Positions 1 to 5,592 of a DNA stretch of 6,596 bases are shown here, one piece after another. Position 1 is the first letter of the stretch. Each line of letters begins with the position of its first letter. The stretch lies in the NCBI GenBank assembly GCA_003695605.1, contig RFIK01000010.1, positions 1 to 6,596 on the forward strand. Reading direction: 5' to 3'. Under the pieces are notes generated by a model. That model did no database searches. It was given only the letters and a program-made list of their open reading frames with translations, and was not told the DNA's origin. Source of the DNA: Chlorobiota bacterium. GTDB taxonomy: Bacteria; Bacteroidota; Ignavibacteria; Kapaibacteriales; NICIL-2. A program made the position numbers and the translations under genes.

Positions 1-818
1 ACCTGCGCTTCGTTGATCGCAAAATCATCGGGTGCATCTGGCGAGAGCATCCGGACCGAGCGAACAATCCCGCGGAGGTCGTCGCGCAGCTCAGCGAGAT
101 CTTCAGGCGAACGCGCCTTGACCGCTACGGTCACGCTCCGACTGTAGCGTCCGTAGAGTCCGAAGAACGCTGGCAAGGGGATGTACACCGTTCGGTCGAG
201 AAAGTCCGTAAAGAGGGTGCCCCGCTTGTTCATCACGCCGATGACAACAAATGGTCGCCCTTCAATCCGAATGGTTTCTCCCAGCGGCGAGCGATGGCCA
301 AAGAGTGCTGCGCGGACACCATCGCCGATGACTGCAACAGCGGCAGCATGCTGCTCTTCCATCTCGCTGAAAAATCGTCCATCGCTAAGTGTCGTGCTCG
401 GCAGAAGCCCAAAGCGTGCCATCGTCCCCTCGATCACTACCCCGCTGGCTTTTTTGTCGGCACGGACAACAGTCTTGCCCCACGCATCTGCACTGATGTA
501 CACCATGCTTGCTGCACGGAGACGGCGAGCAATTTCCTCTGCTTGGTCAATGGTGATGTTCTTGCGGTTCATCACCGAACGCCAGTTTCCACCGCCCGCC
601 CAGTTCCATTTGTCCACGTAGAGCATATCCTGCCCGAGCGTCGAAAGTGTGGACTCCCAGGCAGCATCGAGACTGCCGAGCGCCCAGCCCATCAGCGATA
701 CGAACGCGACACCAATCGTCACTCCGAGCGCTGTCAGCAACGAGCGCAACGGATTTGCCCGCAGCGATTCGACTGCGCTGGTGACGACGTCCGCATATTC
801 TGCGAAACGCCGCCTCAT
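1..818 (-). CDS. MacB-type ABC transporter permease (3' end cut by window edge)
   Basis: This is the inner-membrane permease of the MacAB-TolC-like pump. It should couple ATP hydrolysis to movements of its periplasmic domain that push substrate into the adaptor and outer-membrane channel. I read 272 codons from the ATG at 818. Residues 15-50 carry the family's N-terminal signature (SLRANPLRSLLTALGVTIGV) leading into the first membrane helix. Residues about 55-265 form the MacB_PCD periplasmic domain, including the typical LFGHRSPLGETIRIEG stretch followed by FVVIGVMNKRG at 172-200. The three C-terminal helices of the FtsX domain lie beyond base 1 and cannot be checked. The start overlaps the stop of the ATPase gene as ATGA (815-818), indicating translational coupling. 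Full-length relatives are roughly 400 residues, so about a third is missing because of the window edge, not because of a lesion. Family assignment is firm; substrate is unknown. Confidence 0.93.
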   Translation of the reverse strand, partial: MRRRFAEYADVVTSAVESLRANPLRSLLTALGVTIGVAFVSLMGWALGSLDAAWESTLSTLGQDMLYVDKWNWAGGGNWRSVMNRKNITIDQAEEIARRLRAASMVYISADAWGKTVVRADKKASGVVIEGTMARFGLLPSTTLSDGRFFSEMEEQHAAAVAVIGDGVRAALFGHRSPLGETIRIEGRPFVVIGVMNKRGTLFTDFLDRTVYIPLPAFFGLYGRYSRSVTVAVKARSPEDLAELRDDLRGIVRSVRMLSPDAPDDFAINEAQ

Positions 819-1546
819 TGCCGCACCGTGAGTTCTTCGACTGATGCTGGGCTGCTATTGGGCACATCGGACTCGATGCGTCCATCGCGAATGCGGAGAA
901 TTCTGCGCGCATGGCGTGCGATGTCATCCTCGTGCGTGACGAGGATAACCGTATTCCCCTGGCGCCAAATGCGATCGAAGAGCGCCATGATTTCGGCGCC
1001 AGTTTTCGAGTCGAGGTTGCCCGTCGGCTCATCGGCTAAGATGATCGAAGGGTGCGTCACAAGTGCGCGCGCAATGGCCACGCGCTGCCGTTGCCCGCCG
1101 GAAAGCTCCGGCGGTTTGTGGAACAGCCGATCGCCCAAGCCGACGCTCTCGAGCGCAGCGTGTGCCCGGCGGCGGCGTTCGTCGGCACTCAGACCAGCAT
1201 AAATGAGCGGAAGCTCGACGTTCTTGAGTGCCGTCGCGCGCGGTAGCAAGTTGAACGTCTGGAAAACAAAGCCAATCTTCTGATTACGGATGCGGGCAAG
1301 GGCTGCATCATCGAGCGATGAAACGTCTGTCCCATCGAGGATGTAGCGTCCGCTGGTTGGCCAATCCAAACAGCCGATGATGTTCATGAGCGTGGATTTT
1401 CCAGATCCCGACGGCCCCATGATCGCAACGTACTCGTTCGGCTCGATGGCAAGGTCAATGCCTCTGAGCGCATGGACGATCTCGTTTCCCATGCGGTAGT
1501 CTTTCGTGACTCCTTCGAGCAGAATCAGGGGCGTGTGCGTGCTCAT
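815..1546 (-). CDS. ABC transporter ATP-binding protein, MacB/LolD family
   Basis: This 243-residue cytoplasmic ATPase should power the adjacent permease. All nucleotide-binding motifs are intact: Walker A GPSGSGKS at 44-51, Q-loop Gln96, signature LSGGQ at 148-152, Walker B IILADE at 168-173 with catalytic Glu173, D-loop NLDS at 177-180 and H-loop His205. The length and motif context (ADEPTGNLDS, THEDDIARHARR) match the MacB/LolD/SalX class, which works with FtsX-like permeases. The ATG at 1546 is preceded by a good ribosome binding site, AGGAGAG, about five bases upstream, and overlaps the stop of the adaptor gene (ATGA, 1543-1546). In E. coli MacB the ATPase and permease are fused; here they are separate polypeptides, which is common outside Gammaproteobacteria. 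LolD is an alternative name by sequence class, but the adaptor and TolC neighbours favour an efflux role. Confidence 0.96.
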   Translation of the reverse strand: MSTHTPLILLEGVTKDYRMGNEIVHALRGIDLAIEPNEYVAIMGPSGSGKSTLMNIIGCLDWPTSGRYILDGTDVSSLDDAALARIRNQKIGFVFQTFNLLPRATALKNVELPLIYAGLSADERRRRAHAALESVGLGDRLFHKPPELSGGQRQRVAIARALVTHPSIILADEPTGNLDSKTGAEIMALFDRIWRQGNTVILVTHEDDIARHARRILRIRDGRIESDVPNSSPASVEELTVRQ

Positions 1547-2787
1547 CGCTGCTCTCCTGCGGTGGAACGCGAGCGTTTGATCCGAACACGTGTTCCATCC
1601 TGCAATTGACGCGAAATCGCGCTGTACGGACCGGAAACGACAACCTCGCCCGGCGAAAGCCCCGCGGTAACCTCGATGTAATCACGATCGCTGATCCCAG
1701 TCTGGACGATCCGCTGCTCGACCCGGTCCCCCTTGACGACAAATGCAACCTTCGGTGGTCGCGCTGCGCGTACGGTTCGGTTGCGTTCGGTGCTATCGGC
1801 ATCGTAGCGGATCGTCACTGCCCCAATCGGCACTGCACATGCGCGGTCACGGCGTGCGGTACGAATGTCCGCAACACACGTCATACCGGGCCGGAGCCGT
1901 TCATCGCGGCTATCGAGTCGAATTTTCACTTGGAAGTTGACTACCTCGTCCTGGGTACCGATGGCTTTCTCCAGCGGTGAGTGCGCAATTTCCAGCACTC
2001 GCCCCAGGAGCACGCTATCGCGGAATGCATCCACGCGAACACGTGCAGTATCGCCCGTGTGGATGAGCACAACGTCGTTTTCATTGACCTCGACGATCGC
2101 GTTCATCGTATCGAGGTTTGCAATGCGAAGAAGCTCGGTCCCCTGCATTTGCGCAGTACCGACGACTTTTTCGCCGATTTCGACGTTGAGCTTGGTGACG
2201 ACACCGCTGATGGGAGCATAGATCTCGGTGCGGTTGAACGAAAGTTCAGCTTGGCGCAGTGTTGCCAGCGCCCGGGATTTTTCCGCCAGTGCCGATTGGT
2301 ACTGCCCAGCAGCACGGTCGTAGGTTGCCTTTGCAGTTTCGAATTCCTGCTTCGAGATGAAGCCTTTGTCGTAGAGTTCTACCGAACGGCGCAGCTCGCG
2401 CTCGGTGCGGTCGAGTTCGACCTTTGCGATCTCGATGCCAACATCGGCAGCACGCACAGCAGCGCGGAACTGCTCCAGCTGCGTTTGGAGCAGGTCAGGG
2501 CGGATGCGGACCAGCAACTGACCGCGACGGACACGATCGCCTTCTTTGACTGTCAGCGCAATGATTTCACCGCTGACTTCAGAGGATATTTTCACCTCGA
2601 CTTCAGGTTGAATTTTCCCGCTGGCAGAAATTTCCTGCACAATGCTCCGCAGCGCGACGGTATCGGTGCGGACTTCGATCACTTCGCCGGAGTTGCGGCT
2701 GGCGATGGCAATAGCGGCAATACCAACAACTCCAAGACCGATTGCTGCAAGGATCATCCACCGGCGACGCTTCGATGGCTGTGGCAT
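1543..2787 (-). CDS. Periplasmic adaptor protein, MacA/HlyD-type (membrane fusion protein)
   Basis: This adaptor is anchored in the inner membrane and bridges the permease and the TolC-like channel. From the ATG at 2787 it has 414 residues: a short basic start (MPQPSKRRRW), one membrane helix at about 11-29, a first biotinyl-lipoyl half (about 62-97, with SGEIIALTVKEGDRVRRGQ), a long helical hairpin (about 98-180), the second lipoyl half (about 185-222, YAPISGVVTKLNVEIGEKV), a beta-barrel (about 226-312) and a membrane-proximal domain to about 405. The order and length fit the MacA/RND-MFP family. A TTG at 2796 is also in frame, but GGAG lies about ten bases before the ATG and only one base before the TTG, so I prefer the ATG. 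It starts 20 bases after the TolC-like gene stops. Two cysteines (Cys304 in GMTC, Cys317 in ACAVP) occupy positions usually filled by other small residues. Confidence 0.94.
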   Translation of the reverse strand: MPQPSKRRRWMILAAIGLGVVGIAAIAIASRNSGEVIEVRTDTVALRSIVQEISASGKIQPEVEVKISSEVSGEIIALTVKEGDRVRRGQLLVRIRPDLLQTQLEQFRAAVRAADVGIEIAKVELDRTERELRRSVELYDKGFISKQEFETAKATYDRAAGQYQSALAEKSRALATLRQAELSFNRTEIYAPISGVVTKLNVEIGEKVVGTAQMQGTELLRIANLDTMNAIVEVNENDVVLIHTGDTARVRVDAFRDSVLLGRVLEIAHSPLEKAIGTQDEVVNFQVKIRLDSRDERLRPGMTCVADIRTARRDRACAVPIGAVTIRYDADSTERNRTVRAARPPKVAFVVKGDRVEQRIVQTGISDRDYIEVTAGLSPGEVVVSGPYSAISRQLQDGTRVRIKRSRSTAGEQR

Positions 2788-2807
2788 AGGTTGCAAACTC
2801 CGTGTGG

Positions 2808-4145
2808 TTACTCGGGGATTCCCATTGCGAAGCGGACACGTGCACGCGCTGCGTGATAGGCGTAGATCGCAGTAACGCGATTGATACGTGCAGTGACCAA
2901 TTGGTTAGATGCTGTCAGGTATTCGAGCTGCGTGCCAGCGCCGAGCTGAAAGCGCTCGCGCGCTGCGTTGAAGCTTTGCTCGGCAGCTCGCAGAGCGCGG
3001 GCAGTGATGTCGAGTTGCTTTTCTGCAGCATCGAGCTCCAGGAGTGCTTGGCGAACCTCGGTGCGAATCTGGAGTTCCAGCAGGCGTTGGTCGAGCTGGC
3101 GCTGCTCCATTTGGAGGACTGCTTGCTGACGCTGCGTGGCTGCGCCGAAGTTATCGAAGATGGGCACCTGCACGTTCAAACTCACAAAGTAGCGCCCGAA
3201 CTCAGCGAACTGCCCCACGCGTGTGTTGGACCATGACCAGCCGCTGCTCAGGTTCAATTGCGGCAGAAATGCTGCTTGTGCGATTGCGACCGCATTATCC
3301 GCAGCTCGAATGCGCTCCTGGAGTGCACGCTGGTCGCTGCGGCGCTCTAGTGCAGCTGCTACAGCAGCAGGCGGCGAGCCGATCTCTTTTCGGAATGCTG
3401 CGATGTCGCCATCGGTGATGCTTGTGGGAATCGAAGAGACCGCAAACTCAGCATGTTGGTCTGGCGCTTGGCCCATCGTAGCCAGAAGCGTTGCCTTCGC
3501 TTGCGCGAGTGCGTTCTCTGCTACCAATAAATCCAGTTCGCGCGAGCCGAGATCGGCTTCCTGGGCATAGACAGTGGTAATGGGAATGCGCCCTGCCTCG
3601 TAGAGTGCACGGACGCGTGCCAGTTCCTGTTTGCCAAGCTCGAGATTTTCCCGCCGGATGCTGACAGTCTGCAATGCGCGGAGAACGTCGAGATACTGCG
3701 TCCGTACCTGCAGGATGATCTGCTGGCGCGTTCGTTCGTAGCTTAAGCTGGCTGCCGAAAGCTCGTGCTGTGCCTGGCTGTAGCCCGCCTCACGGGCAAA
3801 GCCGTTGAAGAGCAAGTACGATGCAACAGCACTCAGCGAGTAGGAATTGGGGTCAGGGGGGCCGAGCACGAACACTTGACCACCGATATTGACTGCGCGT
3901 CCACCCTCGACGTTGAGCTGCCTCCAGTAGCCCCCCGATGCACTCAGCGATGGCAAATACGCACCGAAAGCACGGGTGAGCGCGCTCTGACTGATCTCGA
4001 TGTTCTTCTGCTCGCGGGCAAGCGTAGGATTATCGCGGAGGGCAATCGCGATGCACTCGTCGAGTGTGTACACTCTGACCGAATCACCAGCGGTCTGCCC
4101 GTGTGCGAACGATGAGAACACAGCGAAAAGGATCAATCGCTTCAT
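2808..4145 (-). CDS. TolC-family outer-membrane efflux protein
   Basis: This is the outer-membrane channel of the pump, expected to form a trimeric beta-barrel with a long periplasmic helical tunnel. From the ATG at 4145 it has 445 residues. The start MKRLILFAVFSSFAHGQ is a signal peptide with probable cleavage near residue 16; the longer in-frame upstream extension, back to 4427, is low-complexity and not signal-like, so I reject it. Two OEP repeats follow (about 26-222 and 258-440). Each has the family's pattern of a helix, then a strand of the type YLPSLSASGGY (63-73) or FLPQLNLSSGW (293-303), then helices. The end shows the typical FQLGAGTQLEYLTASNQLV stretch (399-417). The ribosome binding site is weak (GGTGG directly upstream). 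It is the first gene of the operon, which is why the promoter should lie in 4146-4447. Confidence 0.95.
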   Translation of the reverse strand: MKRLILFAVFSSFAHGQTAGDSVRVYTLDECIAIALRDNPTLAREQKNIEISQSALTRAFGAYLPSLSASGGYWRQLNVEGGRAVNIGGQVFVLGPPDPNSYSLSAVASYLLFNGFAREAGYSQAQHELSAASLSYERTRQQIILQVRTQYLDVLRALQTVSIRRENLELGKQELARVRALYEAGRIPITTVYAQEADLGSRELDLLVAENALAQAKATLLATMGQAPDQHAEFAVSSIPTSITDGDIAAFRKEIGSPPAAVAAALERRSDQRALQERIRAADNAVAIAQAAFLPQLNLSSGWSWSNTRVGQFAEFGRYFVSLNVQVPIFDNFGAATQRQQAVLQMEQRQLDQRLLELQIRTEVRQALLELDAAEKQLDITARALRAAEQSFNAARERFQLGAGTQLEYLTASNQLVTARINRVTAIYAYHAARARVRFAMGIPE

Positions 4146-4346
4146 CCACCATTCAACGGTACTTCGACATCGTCGTGCACACAAACGCAGACCGGATGAA
4201 AAAGTTGCAGGGCGCACTCGATGCATAGTGCAGATTTGCCCCAGGAGGAAATGGCCGTTCACCGTGCGACAACAGTACCACCGAAACGCGCACCCACGCG
4301 CTGTCACATGAGAGAATTTCGTGACTATCAGACTCATGAAGTCTTG

Positions 4347-4407
4347 CCACCACTGTGCTACAGCCGGAAGATGCCTTGATGGTAGTGCATGGTTGTTCCA
4401 GTGGTGG
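4347..4407. repeat. Spaced 9-bp inverted repeat (CCACCACTG / CAGTGGTGG)
   Basis: The arms at 4347-4355 and 4399-4407 are perfect reverse complements separated by 43 bases. The long spacer makes a strong hairpin unlikely. It could be a pair of protein-binding half-sites in the divergent promoter region or a chance match in a GT-rich stretch. Confidence 0.3.
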
Positions 4408-4412
4408 TGGAG

Positions 4413-4433
4413 CGCATGATGTACCATGATGCG
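4413..4433. promoter_or_regulatory. Imperfect 21-bp palindrome, candidate operator
   Basis: Two 9-base arms, CGCATGATG (4413-4421) and CATGATGCG (4425-4433), flank a central TAC and pair with one mismatch per arm. The element ends 14 bases before the ATG at 4448, so a bound regulator could block transcription or initiation of the protease operon. No regulator gene is in view; function is inference. The same bases also contain CATGATG as a direct repeat (4415-4421 and 4425-4431). Confidence 0.3.
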
Positions 4434-4447
4434 AAGCTCATCACACC

Positions 4448-5017
4448 ATGAACAGGCGTATTCGGTCGTCGGAACTTAGGAGCCGAAATGCGTGTGCTTT
4501 CGGAAGAGTGCTTGTGATTCTTCTGGCGTGTACTGCACTCTGCTCTGCCCAACCCTGCGGCGAGCCGATCAACTGCCCTGATAAGAAGTATCCGTACCTT
4601 TTTTGTAATACCGAGGAAATTCGCCGCGAAATACGCTGCGTTGAGAACCCCCATGAAGTGAACGAACCATTGCATCCAGTTTTGTTTCCAGGTAGGGTGT
4701 GTTTAGGTTACTATTTCGATGAAAGCGATCCCATACTTTACGAGCCACCAGATACAATAGCACTGAGAATTAACGGAGAGGAGTTTGTTGTATTTCAGAG
4801 TGAGGGTATCTCGAATGATTTTGAGTGCATTGATCGTTGGTATTGTGTCTGTGGGCTGCAGTCTCTACCCTGTCAGTGTACCCTACGAGTTGGCTTTGTC
4901 AAAGACGCTCGACTTTTCATCCAGGATCCAACCAGAGCGATCGCCTATACGTTGCTCAAGATTTCTTTTAGTCAGCATTGCCAACCTCATTGTGAAACAT
5001 CGTATATGATATGGTGA
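4448..5017 (+). CDS. N-terminal half of a secreted, cysteine-rich metalloprotease (frame breaks at its 3' end)
   Basis: This 189-residue frame begins with a signal peptide: basic residues 1-20, hydrophobic core about 20-32, likely cleavage at SA/Q after residue 34. The mature part has 12 cysteines (37, 43, 53, 64, 85, 127, 133, 135, 142, 144, 178, 182), including a C-x5-C-x-C-x6-C-x-C cluster, suggesting several disulfides outside the cytoplasm. Residues 145-175 (TLRVGFVKDARLF, then RAIAYTLLKISF) look like the strands preceding the active site in matrixin-like metzincins. It ends at TGA 5015-5017, and the catalytic motif is in the next frame, overlapping by 7 bases. I infer that both frames are one gene of about 381 residues, joined by reading one base twice (-1) or by correcting a missing base. 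No Shine-Dalgarno site is visible before the ATG. If the frames are truly separate, the function of this part is unknown. Confidence 0.75.
   Translation: MNRRIRSSELRSRNACAFGRVLVILLACTALCSAQPCGEPINCPDKKYPYLFCNTEEIRREIRCVENPHEVNEPLHPVLFPGRVCLGYYFDESDPILYEPPDTIALRINGEEFVVFQSEGISNDFECIDRWYCVCGLQSLPCQCTLRVGFVKDARLFIQDPTRAIAYTLLKISFSQHCQPHCETSYMIW
4996..5017 (+). other. Frame junction within the metalloprotease gene
   Basis: The upstream frame is open to the TGA at 5015-5017, and the downstream frame is open from 4996, just after a TGA at 4993-4995. The shift must therefore occur within about 20 bases. Adding one base near GG at 5013-5014 would give ...SYMIW-VNFTPEF..., a plausible continuous beta-strand before the catalytic helix. 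I see no canonical X-XXY-YYZ slippery heptamer, so a sequencing error or real mutation is more likely than programmed frameshifting. ATG 5011 could also permit coupled reinitiation. Confidence 0.6.
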
Positions 5018-5592
5018 ACTTTACCCCTGAGTTTCTCAGATATGATGAAGATGGCAATTCGCTCTCCTTGTTATTTATTAGTCACCTACGAGAGAACGTG
5101 TTACGGGCTAATGAAATTCAACGGCAAATCAAAGGGATCTATCTTTACCATAGTGGATACAATTTGTGTGATATTCTCACACATGAAGTTGGGCACTTCT
5201 TAGGCTTACGACATTACAATGAGGGTAACTGCCCTGACGACGACCAAAGTGGTGGTATTATGGATGCGTACGCCAGGGTAAATGATGAGCAAGAGTTGTC
5301 TATCGATGACAAGTGCATGTTTGCGAAGCTATATTGTCCCAGTATTCTACCTGTCACGAATTTTGAGTATCGAACCGATCCAGAGCTTACATGCACATTC
5401 ATCCTTGTTCCTCCTCTTTCTCACCTTGCTATTTTTGATATTAGTGGCAAACTAATTCTCTCACGAACGAATTGGAATCCGATGTCGCTTCCATTCTCAA
5501 TTGAGACATTGCTTAGTGGCACTTACATTGCCGTTCTTTCGTCACTCGATGCACGCAATAGTACAACCATTTTAATTCGGAGGTTACCATGA
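5011..5592 (+). CDS. Catalytic half of a metzincin-type zinc metalloprotease with T9SS-like C-terminal tail
   Basis: Numbered from ATG 5011 this frame has 193 residues. HEVGHFLGLRH at 58-68 is the HExxHxxGxxH zinc site: His58, His62 and His68 bind zinc and Glu59 is the general base. GGIMDAY at 81-87 supplies the Met-turn (Met84), so it belongs to the metzincins, closest in style to matrixin/M10-like enzymes. Cysteines at 53, 74, 102, 109 and 128 suggest an extracytoplasmic fold. Residues about 136-193 (LSHLAIFDISGKLILSR, later LLSGTYIAVLSS) resemble the T9SS type A sorting domain used for outer-membrane translocation and surface anchoring or release. The frame has no signal peptide, which makes no sense for a T9SS cargo on its own and supports fusion to 4448-5017. 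Its stop overlaps the next start as ATGA (5589-5592). Substrate is unknown. Confidence 0.85.
   Translation: MVNFTPEFLRYDEDGNSLSLLFISHLRENVLRANEIQRQIKGIYLYHSGYNLCDILTHEVGHFLGLRHYNEGNCPDDDQSGGIMDAYARVNDEQELSIDDKCMFAKLYCPSILPVTNFEYRTDPELTCTFILVPPLSHLAIFDISGKLILSRTNWNPMSLPFSIETLLSGTYIAVLSSLDARNSTTILIRRLP
5182..5214 (+). other. Zinc-binding active-site motif HExxHxxGxxH
   Basis: These 11 codons encode HEVGHFLGLRH. All three histidines, the catalytic glutamate and the conserved glycine are present, so the protease domain itself shows no sign of decay despite the upstream frame break. Confidence 0.93.

Larger units (their letters stand above)
4146..4447. other. Divergent intergenic region between pump operon and secreted-protein operon
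   Basis: This 302-base gap separates two divergent operons and must hold both promoters. I found no convincing sigma-70 pair and no Bacteroidota-type TAnnTTTG box on either strand. The nearest candidate for the plus operon is TTGTTC at 4393-4398 with CATGAT at 4415-4420 (16-base spacing), which is too weak to call. Small open frames on both strands here have no signal peptide, ribosome site or recognisable domain. The region contains a 21-bp imperfect palindrome and a spaced inverted repeat, listed separately. Confidence 0.6.

Noticed and set aside
294..1202. Long plus-strand open frame of 302 codons
   Set aside because: It lies antisense to the permease and ATPase, whose motifs are intact on the minus strand. 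It is a shadow of GC-rich codons and has no recognisable domain.
1981..2856. Plus-strand open frame of 291 codons
   Set aside because: Antisense to the adaptor gene; the composition is that of a complementary-strand shadow, with no signal peptide or domain.
4146..4427. N-terminal extension of the TolC-like gene back to ATG 4427
   Set aside because: The extra 94 residues are histidine/arginine/tryptophan-rich and would bury the clear signal peptide MKRLILFAVFSSFAHGQ inside the protein.
4785..5009. Small frame with a lipoprotein-like start (MILSALIVGIVSVGCS)
   Set aside because: It overlaps the better supported 4448-5017 frame in another phase. The hydrophobic stretch and lipobox look-alike are by-products of the cysteine/valine codons there.
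4996..5017. Programmed -1 ribosomal frameshift site
   Set aside because: No X-XXY-YYZ heptamer or obvious downstream stem is visible at the junction, so this was not called as a regulated frameshift even though the frames fit a -1 shift.
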